Assembly: GCA_002433025.1 (NCBI GenBank)
Contig: DJGZ01000041.1
Span: forward strand, 70,101 to 134,100
Source of the DNA: Bacteroidales bacterium UBA5833
Lineage (GTDB): Bacteria; Bacteroidota; Bacteroidia; Bacteroidales; Lentimicrobiaceae
DNA length: 64,000 nucleotides
Direction: 5' to 3'
Shown: positions 17,221 through 25,766 of the stretch, piece by piece
How positions within the stretch are numbered: position 1 is the first letter of the stretch
Layout of the letters: every line of letters begins with the position of its first letter
The notes under the pieces: generated by a model
The model's input: the letters and a program-made list of their open reading frames with translations, nothing else
The model's database searches: none
What the model was told of the DNA's origin: nothing
Translations under genes and position numbers: made by a program

Positions 17221-18486
17221 ATGAAAGCAAAAATACTTCAGGTGGCCTGGCAGCAGAAGGAGCGCCTTTTGGTGCAGGGCGGATTAATTGCCCGCGACCT
17301 GTTGCCGGAAGCAAAAGCGGCATTAACAAACGATAACCGCGTACTGGCTTTAAGCGGAATGCGCCGCACGGGCAAATCAACGCTGCTGCTACAATTGATG
17401 TCAGAAGTGGACAATGTGGCCTATTTCAATTTTGAAGATGAAAAACTGCTTGGGTTTTCGGTTGAGCATTTCGGTGAACTGGAAGAAGCCCTGATCGAAG
17501 TTTATGGCCCGGCACGCTATTGGTTTTTCGACGAAATTCAGAATGTAGGCAATTTTGAAGTTGCCGTCCGCCGCATGCAGGACAGCGGAAAGAAGATGGT
17601 GATAACCGGCTCAAATTCGTCCTTGCTGAGTATGGAGTTTGGTTCAAAACTAACCGGACGGTACAAACAACTGGAGCTCTTTCCCTTCTCTTTCAGCGAA
17701 TATCTTCGTTTTCAAAATGTTAGTTTCGAAGAAAAGGATTTTTATCTGCCTGAGGCTAAGGTCATGCTCAAAACCTGGTTTACCCGATGGCTTGAGCAGG
17801 GCGGTCTGCCCGAATATCTGAAATACAACGATGAACAGTATGTAAAAACGTTGTTCGACAACATCCTTTACCGCGACATTATCGTGCGCTTTGGCATTCG
17901 TCGTCACCGCGAATTCCGTGAACTTGTGCAACTACTCGTGGGCAATCTTTCGTTGCCGGTTACATTTACCTCACTTCAGAAAAGTATTGGCCTGTCGAAT
18001 GCCGATACCGTTAAAGAATACATGGGCTATCTCTCAAACGCGTATATGTTTTATGAAATGTATCAATACCATGATTCACTGAAGATGCAACTTCGGTCTC
18101 CCCGCAAAGTGTATTTGAACGATGTGGCATTTCACAACCTGGTGGGATTCAGTTCAACCCCCAACCAGGGCCGTAAGCTTGAAAACGCGGTGTTTCTTGC
18201 CTTGCGGCGCGGAACATCGGAAGTTTATTCCTTCTGCGGAAAAGGCGAATGTGATTTCATTGTGTTTGATAAAAGCCGGCGGGTTAGCGCGCTGCAGGTT
18301 TGCTACCAGTTGACACCTGAAAACCAGACCCGCGAACTGAACGGGCTTTCGGAAGCCATGCTGGCATTCAATCTGAAAGATGGAATGATCCTGACGATGG
18401 ATCAGGAATTTGAAATACAGCATAATGGAAAAAACATACCGGTTTTACCCGTATGGAAATGGATGTTAACCAACACTAAAAATTAA
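17221..18486 (+). CDS. AAA ATPase of the DUF4143 family
   Basis: A 421-residue protein with an N-terminal AAA_14 ATPase domain. Walker A is GMRRTGKST (residues 46-54), Walker B is WFFDEIQN (101-108), and GSNSSLLS (about 130-137) acts as sensor I. The C-terminal DUF4143 region includes GGLPEYL and ends with a PD-(D/E)xK-like stretch (CGKGECDFIVF). Members are widespread in Bacteroidota, archaea and Thermotogota, often in many copies, and their function is not established; DNA-linked or toxin-antitoxin-like roles have been suggested. Only 6 bp separate it from the ParB-like gene, so they are likely co-transcribed. Confidence 0.85.
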   Translation: MKAKILQVAWQQKERLLVQGGLIARDLLPEAKAALTNDNRVLALSGMRRTGKSTLLLQLMSEVDNVAYFNFEDEKLLGFSVEHFGELEEALIEVYGPARYWFFDEIQNVGNFEVAVRRMQDSGKKMVITGSNSSLLSMEFGSKLTGRYKQLELFPFSFSEYLRFQNVSFEEKDFYLPEAKVMLKTWFTRWLEQGGLPEYLKYNDEQYVKTLFDNILYRDIIVRFGIRRHREFRELVQLLVGNLSLPVTFTSLQKSIGLSNADTVKEYMGYLSNAYMFYEMYQYHDSLKMQLRSPRKVYLNDVAFHNLVGFSSTPNQGRKLENAVFLALRRGTSEVYSFCGKGECDFIVFDKSRRVSALQVCYQLTPENQTRELNGLSEAMLAFNLKDGMILTMDQEFEIQHNGKNIPVLPVWKWMLTNTKN

Positions 18487-18492
18487 GCAATT

Positions 18493-19311
18493 ATGAGCGA
18501 CACTGAACCCAAAGGCAAAGATCTGGTTGTATTTATCCGGCTTACCGACCTTAAGGAATCGCCCTGGCAATCGCGTTTTGAAGCAATCACCGCCCAAAAG
18601 GGCCAGCTTCAGAAAACCACCGATATTGATGAACTGGCTGCCAGCATCGACAAAAACGGGTTGATGCAGCCCATTATCGTTCGTCCGGTTGAAGGTGGTT
18701 ATGAACTAATTGACGGTCACCGGCGAATGCAGGCCATGCGCAAACTAGGCCGCGGCCAGATCCTGGCCATCGTGCGCGATGTTTCTGATCGGGAGGCCCA
18801 AATCATGCATGTGATAGGCAACCTGCAACGCAAAAACCTGAAACCTGTTGAACTGGCGCTCACCTATCAGAAAATGCTGGATTCAAGGATCTTCAAGGAT
18901 AAAAGAGAGCTATCAAAAGCCATCGGCAAGGATGAAACCTATGTGGGCGATCTGCTTTCAACCTTGCAGCTTGACAGCCGCATCATTGAAGACCTGGCAA
19001 AAAACAACCTGATTAAAGACCTGCGCCTGCTGCGGTTGATCAGGCTTTACGAACCTGTTGACAGTAAAGGTGTATCCAATGCCCAGTGGGAATTGTACAG
19101 GAAAGTGCTATTCAGTAAGATGAGCCGTAAGGAGTTGGCTTTAATGCTGAAAAAGCCGGCGAACAATCCGCCCGTCAAATCATGGAAGATGAGGCAAAGC
19201 CAGAAAAAAGTGACCATCAGCCTTGAAACCGGCATCCTTGACCAGGCGAAAAAAGACAAACTGATGAAGCTGATCGCTGATAAGATGCAGGAGATCAGCG
19301 ATTCGCTTTAA
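18493..19311 (+). CDS. ParB/RepB/Spo0J-family protein
   Basis: A 272-residue ParB-like protein. The N-terminal CTPase fold is visible through the motifs IDELAASIDKNGLMQPI, IDGHRRMQAM (residues 73-82, the GERR box as GHRR) and IGNLQRKNLKPVE (108-120). A helix-turn-helix segment (ELSKAIGKDETYVGDLLS) follows. No ParA ATPase or parS-like palindrome (GTTTCACGTGAAAC type) was noticed nearby, so this is probably not the chromosomal segregation ParB. Linkage to the upstream DUF4143 ATPase suggests the two act as a pair, perhaps as plasmid- or island-derived accessory genes. Confidence 0.85.
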   Translation: MSDTEPKGKDLVVFIRLTDLKESPWQSRFEAITAQKGQLQKTTDIDELAASIDKNGLMQPIIVRPVEGGYELIDGHRRMQAMRKLGRGQILAIVRDVSDREAQIMHVIGNLQRKNLKPVELALTYQKMLDSRIFKDKRELSKAIGKDETYVGDLLSTLQLDSRIIEDLAKNNLIKDLRLLRLIRLYEPVDSKGVSNAQWELYRKVLFSKMSRKELALMLKKPANNPPVKSWKMRQSQKKVTISLETGILDQAKKDKLMKLIADKMQEISDSL

Positions 19312-19328
19312 AATAAAGTTTCCTTAAA

Positions 19329-19640
19329 CATGCGACCCCGCCGGGGTCGGAAATATTTTACAATTGCCACTTCCTGGTCGAGGTGGTTTCGGCTACGCGT
19401 GGAGGTATGGTGGTCTCGGCTCCGCTCGACCACCAGAAATAAAATTCAAAACCTAGTGTCCGGCTTCGCCCGGAGGTGTGGTGGCCTCGGCTCCGCTCGA
19501 CCACCATAACAAAATTCAAAACATAATTGCGGTTGGACAGAGCCCCGGTGGTCGAGCGGAGCCGAGACCATCCGGAACATGAAGCCCGGTGGTCGAGCGG
19601 AGCCGAGACCATCCGGGTACCACGAAGCTGGGACCACCCC
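19329..19640. repeat. REP-like repeat cluster B (composite palindromic element)
   Basis: The left edge CATGCGACCCCGCCGGGGTC (19329-19348) is itself a hairpin. Two reverse units follow (19409-19434 and 19480-19505), then a linker AACAAAATTCAAAACATAAT. Two intact forward units come next (19544-19575 and 19585-19616), and the right edge is CCGGGTACCACGAAGC. The linker and both edges match cluster A. In the forward unit CCGGTGGTC pairs with GACCA-T-CCGG to form a 9-bp stem with one bulged T and a 12-nt loop, a typical REP-like shape. Reverse units have the perfect arm GGTGGTC/GACCACC. The arrangement is two units pointing left, then two pointing right. Confidence 0.88.
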
Positions 19641-19725
19641 AACGCTTAAAACGAACTGCCTTATTTGATTTCGATAATAATCTCATGAAATTTCCCTAAC
19701 TTTATAACAGACTTAGTTTCTTTAT

Positions 19726-20031
19726 ATGAAAGGTTATGTTTACATTCTCAGATGTTATGATGACCGGTTATACACAGGCAGCACAATTGATCTTCAAAGG
19801 AGAATCGAAGAACATCAATCGGGAAATGGTTCTAACTTTACAAAAAGCAGGCTTCCGGTCACACTGGTATATTTCGAAGAACACAACAGAATGGACCAGG
19901 CTTTTAAACGCGAAAAGCAAATTCAACGATGGTCACGCGGTAAAAAAGAAGCGTTGATTCAAGGAAATGAGGAAGATTTGCACAGGTTAGCTGCATGTTT
20001 AAACCTGACTCATTATCTGAACAAGAGATAA
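19726..20031 (+). CDS. Single-domain GIY-YIG nuclease (UPF0213/YhbQ-like)
   Basis: A 101-residue protein that is almost entirely a GIY-YIG endonuclease domain. YVYILRC (residues 4-10) and LYTGST (15-20) form the GIY...YIG pair. LQRRIEEH (23-30) supplies the catalytic arginine, and AFKREKQIQRW (59-69) holds the conserved glutamate. No DNA-binding extension is present. The gene sits alone between REP-like clusters B (ending 19640) and C (starting about 20101), with no other gene between them. This recalls transposases that mobilise REP sequences in other bacteria, but a link here is inference. It could also be an ordinary housekeeping YhbQ-like nuclease. Confidence 0.88.
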   Translation: MKGYVYILRCYDDRLYTGSTIDLQRRIEEHQSGNGSNFTKSRLPVTLVYFEEHNRMDQAFKREKQIQRWSRGKKEALIQGNEEDLHRLAACLNLTHYLNKR

Positions 20032-20092
20032 TTTGATCAGTGGGAATGAAATTAAAATCCTTTTTTCCGGGCGTTTGGAAGTCAAATATATG

Positions 20093-20216
20093 CCATGAGG
20101 CATGGTGGTGCCGGTGCCGATCGTAAGTATGGTGGTCTCGGCTCCGCTCGACCACCAATATTACTCCCGGTGGTCGAGCGGAGCCCCGGTGGTCGAGCGG
20201 AGCCGAGATCATCCGG
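20093..20216. repeat. REP-like repeat cluster C
   Basis: The smallest cluster. It has a reverse unit at 20131-20156, a 9-nt spacer, a half forward unit starting at 20166, and a full forward unit at 20185-20216 with one change (GAGATC for GAGACC). It lies directly downstream of the GIY-YIG gene and upstream of phoH. Confidence 0.85.
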
Positions 20217-20328
20217 AATAAATCAGGCTGTCTTACCTTCAACTATTAGTAAAATTTGTCTTTATTATTTTATCTACTTTTGACAATTCATTGCTTTTAC
20301 TAAAAAATATCCATTCTTCAACTATCCT

Positions 20329-21345
20329 ATGAGCGAAAAAGTCTTCAGCATAGAATCTCACAGCCCGCTTGAATTTTACGGTGTGGGCGACCGCAACCTC
20401 AATATCATCAGGGAACTCTACCCGAAACTGAAGATGATTGCCCGCGGCGAATTTCTGAAAGTCATCGGGGATCCGGGAGAGCTGGTGGCTTTTGAAGATT
20501 TTTTCACCGCGCTTAACCTGCATTTCGAACGGTTCGGAACGATTTCGGAAAATGAGCTGAAACAACTGGCTGAAACAGGCAACACCGAAAGCATGACCCG
20601 CCCCGGCTCGCCGGATGTGCTGGTGCATGGCCGCAACGGTATGATCATCAAGGCACGGACCCCCAACCAGATGAAAATTGTGGAGAGCGTGGGGCAAAAC
20701 GACATGGTGTTTGCCATCGGCCCCGCCGGAACCGGCAAAACATACACTGCAGTTGCCCTGGCGGTGCGCGCATTAAAAAACAAGGAAGTAAAGCGGATTA
20801 TCCTTACCCGTCCGGCCGTTGAAGCGGGCGAAAATCTGGGCTTTCTGCCGGGCGACATGAAAGAAAAGCTCGACCCTTATATGCAGCCGCTTTACGACGC
20901 CCTGCGCGATATGCTTCCGCCTCAGAAACTGCTCACCTACCTCGAAGACGGCACCATAGAGATCGCCCCGCTGGCATTTATGCGCGGCCGCACGCTCGAC
21001 AATGTGTTTGCCATCCTGGATGAAGCCCAGAATGCCACCAACAGCCAGCTCAAAATGTTCCTTACCCGTATGGGCAGGGCTGCCAAATTCTTTATTACCG
21101 GCGACATTACCCAGATAGACCTGCCAAGACAGCAGCAATCGGGCCTGCTTCAGGCATCCCGCATACTGAAAGACATTCCGGGGATTGATTTTATTATGCT
21201 CGACGAAAGCGATGTGGTAAGGCATAAGCTGGTAACGCGCATTATCCGGGCTTATGAGCGGGAGATGCCGCAACCGCAAAAAAATCAGGCGAAGCCCGCA
21301 GCCCCGCCTGAAGAAGAAACTCCGCAACAGCCCCTTAACGGCTGA
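20329..21345 (+). CDS. phoH: PhoH-family ATPase
   Basis: A 338-residue cytoplasmic ATPase of the PhoH/YbeZ type. Walker A is GPAGTGKT (131-138), and the second motif is ILDEAQNATNSQ with DEAQN at 231-235. The N-terminal region (about 1-110) and the phrase TRPAVEAGENLGFLPGD are typical of the family. PhoH proteins are thought to act in RNA processing; YbeZ works with the endoribonuclease YbeY in E. coli. It overlaps the convergent C10 protease gene by 11 bp at the 3' end. Confidence 0.93.
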   Translation: MSEKVFSIESHSPLEFYGVGDRNLNIIRELYPKLKMIARGEFLKVIGDPGELVAFEDFFTALNLHFERFGTISENELKQLAETGNTESMTRPGSPDVLVHGRNGMIIKARTPNQMKIVESVGQNDMVFAIGPAGTGKTYTAVALAVRALKNKEVKRIILTRPAVEAGENLGFLPGDMKEKLDPYMQPLYDALRDMLPPQKLLTYLEDGTIEIAPLAFMRGRTLDNVFAILDEAQNATNSQLKMFLTRMGRAAKFFITGDITQIDLPRQQQSGLLQASRILKDIPGIDFIMLDESDVVRHKLVTRIIRAYEREMPQPQKNQAKPAAPPEEETPQQPLNG

Positions 21346-23443
21346 TCAGCACCTTGTGGGTGCCAACACTGTTTTCCGCAGCGTATTTCAGATAGTAAAT
21401 CCCTTCCGCCAAATCACTGACCGGGATCAGCACGGTTTCCTGTCCGGTAAAACCGGCCCGGATATTATTGACAACTACCCGTCCCGAAAGGTCAACCAGG
21501 GAAACAAGCACATCGGCAGGCAATCTGCTGCTCAATTCAACCCGCAGCCAGTCGCTGGCCGGCACCGGATAAACCTGCACACCCAGACCACCGGAATTAA
21601 CGGCAGCAGCTACGCCAACCGTGGTCGCTTCGCTGACATAGGAAAGCTCCCAGCCGCCAGCCGTAATATCGTTGTTCGTGTTAAAAAGCACCATAGCCTT
21701 ACCCGAAGGAACAGTCACTGATTCAGGTATTTCATTACCCGAAAAACTGGCTACCAGCGATTGTGAAGCCAGATTGTAAATTTTCACCTGATCATAGTCC
21801 GGTTCGGTGTCGAGATAATTGAAAGTAAAGGTGATGGAATTGGCATTTTCCGGTTCCACCCTGAATTTACAGACACTGTTGTTGTTGTAATCACGGGTTC
21901 CGCTGCCATCGCTGATCACCCCCGAAAAGTCGCTGTAGATGGTCGTTCCGGAGCAGAAGACGGCCAGATCGCTGTTGTAGGAAAGTCTGAATCCGCTCCC
22001 TGCATCACCTTCCGTCAGAAATTCCAGAAAAAGCCTGTCGCCCGTTGCCTTGATGGCCTGGGGCAAAGCAGTGCCCGTAAGGCTTGCCAGCAGCGGATAA
22101 GAGGCATCGGGTCCGTCATAAACATTCAGCACATCCAGCCCATCGGTAAGATTGAATTTTTCGAAGGTCAGTGTCAGGTTGGTCACAGAATCCGACGGGG
22201 CAATCAGCCAGCCGCAATTCAGTCCGGCGGTGTAATTTTCCACCGGTCCGCTGCCGTCTTCAATGGTTCCGTTATGCCGGCCAAGGGTTTTAACACCGTT
22301 ACAATAGTAAGGATAATTACTTCCGGGATAGAAGTTTACAATTGCGCCCTGCCCGTAGGTAAAATTATTGCCACCCGGGTTCAGGTTATTGAGGTAGAAA
22401 TATCCGTTGTACGAACCGCTCCATCCCCAGTTAAAATGGAAATAATCTGTTCCCTGATAGCCATCAACATTAAATGCATGTCCTCCTGATCCGAAACCGT
22501 TGTAGTACAATGGCCACCCGTTGTCAAGGTTCTGCATAAGCAAATCAGCCCACCCTGTTTGGGAATAATTATCTTTTTGCTGAAGCGACAATTGGTTTGA
22601 ATAGCCAAAATGCTCCCTGAGTGCGCTGGCGGCATCAAAACTGTATGCCCCGGAGCCATCCGGCGCATACATCATATCCACAGCCACACCGCAGTGATAC
22701 TGAATCTCAGCCATTTCATAGTTCGATTCTGGGCCGATTGCATTGCGCATCTGATCATAGTCATAACCGGCCTGACTGAAATCAACAAACAAATACCCGT
22801 AATCGGAATAATAGCCATGTGAGCCTGTTCCCTGAAGCGGATAACGCCAGTAATAAATCACCTGCGACATGGCAGTGGCCACACATCCGGCGTAAACATG
22901 ACCGCCCGGCCCCGCACCATCCACAGGACACAAGGCATTGTACCGCGACCCCTGGTCCCAGGTTGAAGGTAGCAGTGGCTCTACCGATCTCAGGTCGCGC
23001 TGCGCAGTTTCTCCCGGCTGATAGTCTGTCAGCGATTTCCAGGATGCACTGATCTCCGGGGTTGCAGCTAAATTGCGGTCCATGATGTCGCTGAGCTGCA
23101 GTTCGTAACCCGTCAGCCAGGCCGACAAAGCCGGAGGCTGATTATCGAAGGTGAAAATTCCATCAAACGAATAACCTAACACGGGAATTGCGGCATCAGT
23201 GGCTGAAACCAGCACATATCCCCCCTTTTCGAAATTAAAGGCATACATCAATGTGCGCTCAGAGCCAATATGTATAGCCGGTAAAGCCTCCGGCAATTCC
23301 GGCGCAACCATATGAGCATCGGGCATTCTGCTATGTAAAAATGCGGTTGCCACACGACGTGCCGTGTTTTCATCCACATTTCCTGCAAAAGAAGCGGCAA
23401 AAATGAACGCCAGACTCAATAATAAAGTAAATCTCCTTTTCAT
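21335..23443 (-). CDS. Secreted C10 (streptopain-like) cysteine protease with two CUB domains and T9SS tail
   Basis: A 702-residue predicted extracellular protease. A signal peptide (about 1-20) is followed by an inhibitory Spi/C10 propeptide region (to about 150). The C10 catalytic domain has Cys187 in YAGCVATAMSQ and His322 in GGHAFNVDGYQ, with FHFNWGWSG after it. Two CUB-like beta-sandwich domains span about 385-605. The last 75 residues (VYPVPASDWLRV onward, ending VLISR) are a T9SS type A sorting domain. It is a tandem paralogue of the next gene, with the same domain order and near-equal length. Confidence 0.9.
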   Translation of the reverse strand: MKRRFTLLLSLAFIFAASFAGNVDENTARRVATAFLHSRMPDAHMVAPELPEALPAIHIGSERTLMYAFNFEKGGYVLVSATDAAIPVLGYSFDGIFTFDNQPPALSAWLTGYELQLSDIMDRNLAATPEISASWKSLTDYQPGETAQRDLRSVEPLLPSTWDQGSRYNALCPVDGAGPGGHVYAGCVATAMSQVIYYWRYPLQGTGSHGYYSDYGYLFVDFSQAGYDYDQMRNAIGPESNYEMAEIQYHCGVAVDMMYAPDGSGAYSFDAASALREHFGYSNQLSLQQKDNYSQTGWADLLMQNLDNGWPLYYNGFGSGGHAFNVDGYQGTDYFHFNWGWSGSYNGYFYLNNLNPGGNNFTYGQGAIVNFYPGSNYPYYCNGVKTLGRHNGTIEDGSGPVENYTAGLNCGWLIAPSDSVTNLTLTFEKFNLTDGLDVLNVYDGPDASYPLLASLTGTALPQAIKATGDRLFLEFLTEGDAGSGFRLSYNSDLAVFCSGTTIYSDFSGVISDGSGTRDYNNNSVCKFRVEPENANSITFTFNYLDTEPDYDQVKIYNLASQSLVASFSGNEIPESVTVPSGKAMVLFNTNNDITAGGWELSYVSEATTVGVAAAVNSGGLGVQVYPVPASDWLRVELSSRLPADVLVSLVDLSGRVVVNNIRAGFTGQETVLIPVSDLAEGIYYLKYAAENSVGTHKVLISR

Positions 23444-23462
23444 GTAAGTTTTGTTGAGTTTC

Positions 23463-23470
23463 CAAAATTA
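23463..23470 (-). promoter_or_regulatory. Candidate -7 element for the first C10 protease
   Basis: On the minus strand the sequence reads TAATTTTG, matching TAnnTTTG, 19 bp before the start codon at 23443. Confidence 0.5.
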
Positions 23471-23495
23471 ATTAAAAAGCAAGGCGGTGTATAAA

Positions 23496-23529
23496 AAAAG
23501 GAAGTTTTACATCTGCAAAACTTCCTTTT
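23496..23529 (-). terminator. Hairpin terminator between the two C10 protease genes
   Basis: AAAAGGAAGTTTT and AAAACTTCCTTTT form a 13-bp stem. It lies 24 bp after the stop codon of the gene at 23554-25671, and the A run on the plus strand gives a U tract on the minus-strand transcript. The downstream C10 gene therefore has its own promoter. Confidence 0.88.
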
Positions 23530-23553
23530 ATCGATTGATAAGATAAGATCTGC

Positions 23554-25671
23554 CTATTCGAGAATCAGCTTACGGGTGATGCGGCCTGCCTCATTCTGAA
23601 GGGTCAGCATGTATACTCCTGAATTCAAATGGTTCAGCTGTAGCACCTTATGAACAAATCCAGCCATAAGTTTCTGATCTTCGCGGTAAACTATCCTGCC
23701 TGTAAGATCGGTTATTATAATACCGGTTTCCAGGGTTTCGGGGATGTTGAAACGGATTTCGGCATAGCCTTTGGCCGGATTGGGATAGATGGACAGTTCG
23801 GAAACAATGTCGTTCTGAGCAGTTCCCACATTGGCGATGTAATACTCCGCCTCAAAACCCTGATTATTATTGAATCCATTGGAGGTAAAAAGCAGCAGCA
23901 TCTTGCCAGTGGGTGAAACCAGCGGTTCAGGCACCACTGAACCGGTGTAATTGGCCAGCAACTGATTGGTCGGGATTGCATATACTTTCAGAAAGTCCTT
24001 GTCATTTTCCAGATCGAAGGCAGTAAATGCAAGGGTAAGCTGGTCGGCATACGGGCCCGGATCAATTTTCCATTTACACAATGAATTGTGGTTGTACCGG
24101 CGGTCACCACTGCCATCGTTAAAAGATCCGAAAGGTTCCGACAAAGTGATGGTCCCTCCGCAGAAAACAGGATAAACTGAAGAAAACTCAGCGGTAAATC
24201 CTTGAGCCGTGTTGTTTCCGTCTGTCAGAAACTCAATAAACAGCCTGCTGCCCGATGAAGTAAGGTTTGTAATTGAAGCATTCCTGTCGTAAGTTGCCAG
24301 CAGGGCTGCTCCGGCATTATCGCCATCATAAATATTTACAACATCACCCTCTGCAAGTTCAAACTTCGTAAAGTTCACTGTAATTGAAGTCACGGAATCT
24401 TCCGGTGCGATCAACCATGTGCAGGTCTGATTTGACTGGTAATTTGCCAGGGGGCCGCTGCGGTCTTCAAATATCCCCATCGGAGATGTAATCACATGGT
24501 TATCGCAGTTATACGGGTAGTTGGCCGGATTGGGGAAAAAATTCCTGACCATGGCCTGGGCACCACTATATCCGCCAACATCGGTAAGTGTATAAAAGCC
24601 GTTTCCGCTACCACTCCATCCAAAATTAAAATGAAACAATTTCCCGGTTCCGGTTGTCTGATAACCGTCAAGCACAAACGCGTGACCGCCTTCCGAGCTC
24701 TGGCCGGAATAGTAAAGCGGCTTCAGTTCATCGAGGCTTGTAACGATCATGCTTTCCCAGGCCGAAGCGGAATAATTACTTTTTCTTACGTGCTGGGCTG
24801 TAGAGGAGTACCCGAAATAAGAACGGATGGCATAAGGCACATCTTCGCTGTATGCACCGGAGCCATCGGGTCCGTACATCATCCTTACGCTTACACCACA
24901 ATGGAACTGCAGCTCGGCGATGGCATTGATTGCCCGGCCGCTACCCGAGGTAATGGAGTTCAGCATGGCATCCCAGTCGTAATATGTCTGTCCGAAGTTC
25001 GCGCTTATATTTCCGTAGGATCCATAATTATATGAATAGCTTCCCGTGCCGTGCTCGGGATAACGATAATAGGCCATGATCATCGACATGGCGGTAGCCA
25101 CGCAACCGGCATACACATGTCCGCCTGAACCGCCAGCATCCACAGGGCAATAGGCATTGTACGGGAAATCCTGATTCCAGGTCACCGGCAGCAAGGGTTC
25201 CATATCCCTGTTGCCCCCGGGAATATACCGGGTATTTACCATGGTTTGATAATATTCCCAGGATGATATGATTTCAGAGGGCTGAGAAACCTTATTGCTC
25301 CTGATAAAGCCGATCTGGTCATCAAATTCAGCAAGGAAACTGCTGTAGTGCGGCGCCAGTTCCCCGGCGGGAAATGCTCCCTGATCATTGTATCCTATCA
25401 CCGGAGTATAAGCATCTTCTCCGGATATAATGATAAAACCACCGGTACTCAGATTAAACACATAGTAAACGGGTAGACCGTTCACTTCACGGGTTGTAAC
25501 CGGAATCAGCACAATCTCATTCAGGTTAATGCTCACGCCATCCTGTACAAGCTGCTCATAACAGAAATTCCGGGCAACCAGGGCGGCGGTCTGCGGGGTG
25601 ACCACATCAGCCATCGTCCGGCTCAATGTAACGGTCAGCAACAAAAAGATAAACAGTAATTTAGACTTCAT
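23554..25671 (-). CDS. Secreted C10 cysteine protease with two CUB domains and T9SS tail (tandem paralogue)
   Basis: A 705-residue protein with the same plan as its neighbour: signal peptide (about 1-21), propeptide, C10 catalytic domain with Cys190 (YAGCVATAMS) and His330 (GGHAFVLDGYQ), two CUB-like domains, and a C-terminal T9SS sorting domain starting at SIYPNPAKGYAEI and ending KLILE. The closeness and shared order point to a gene duplication followed by divergence. The substrates could be host or environmental protein, or other secreted proteins; this cannot be told from sequence. Confidence 0.9.
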   Translation of the reverse strand: MKSKLLFIFLLLTVTLSRTMADVVTPQTAALVARNFCYEQLVQDGVSINLNEIVLIPVTTREVNGLPVYYVFNLSTGGFIIISGEDAYTPVIGYNDQGAFPAGELAPHYSSFLAEFDDQIGFIRSNKVSQPSEIISSWEYYQTMVNTRYIPGGNRDMEPLLPVTWNQDFPYNAYCPVDAGGSGGHVYAGCVATAMSMIMAYYRYPEHGTGSYSYNYGSYGNISANFGQTYYDWDAMLNSITSGSGRAINAIAELQFHCGVSVRMMYGPDGSGAYSEDVPYAIRSYFGYSSTAQHVRKSNYSASAWESMIVTSLDELKPLYYSGQSSEGGHAFVLDGYQTTGTGKLFHFNFGWSGSGNGFYTLTDVGGYSGAQAMVRNFFPNPANYPYNCDNHVITSPMGIFEDRSGPLANYQSNQTCTWLIAPEDSVTSITVNFTKFELAEGDVVNIYDGDNAGAALLATYDRNASITNLTSSGSRLFIEFLTDGNNTAQGFTAEFSSVYPVFCGGTITLSEPFGSFNDGSGDRRYNHNSLCKWKIDPGPYADQLTLAFTAFDLENDKDFLKVYAIPTNQLLANYTGSVVPEPLVSPTGKMLLLFTSNGFNNNQGFEAEYYIANVGTAQNDIVSELSIYPNPAKGYAEIRFNIPETLETGIIITDLTGRIVYREDQKLMAGFVHKVLQLNHLNSGVYMLTLQNEAGRITRKLILE

Positions 25672-25700
25672 CGTCAGTAAAATATTGATTTGAATGCCGC

Positions 25701-25708
25701 CAAAAGTA
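25701..25708 (-). promoter_or_regulatory. Candidate -7 element for the second C10 protease
   Basis: On the minus strand it reads TACTTTTG, matching TAnnTTTG, 29 bp before the start at 25671. It lies just upstream of the S8 gene's terminator. Confidence 0.45.
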
Positions 25709-25712
25709 TAAA

Positions 25713-25747
25713 AAATGCCCCTGCATTAATTTAATACAGGGGCATTT
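25713..25747 (-). terminator. Hairpin terminator of the S8 protease gene
   Basis: AAATGCCCCTG and CAGGGGCATTT form an 11-bp stem with a 13-nt loop. It lies 19 bp beyond the stop codon at 25767, with an A-rich plus-strand flank that gives a U tract on the minus transcript. Confidence 0.88.
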
Positions 25748-25766
25748 AGAATGAATCTAAATAAAA

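Noticed and set aside
18493..19311. Chromosome-partition ParB and replication origin region
   Set aside because: No parA, gidA/rsmG, dnaA or parS-like sites are nearby, and the gene lies in a repeat-rich accessory zone.
13120..20216. CRISPR array
   Set aside because: The units occur in both orientations, are palindromic throughout, have irregular spacing and no unique spacers of constant length; no cas genes are present.
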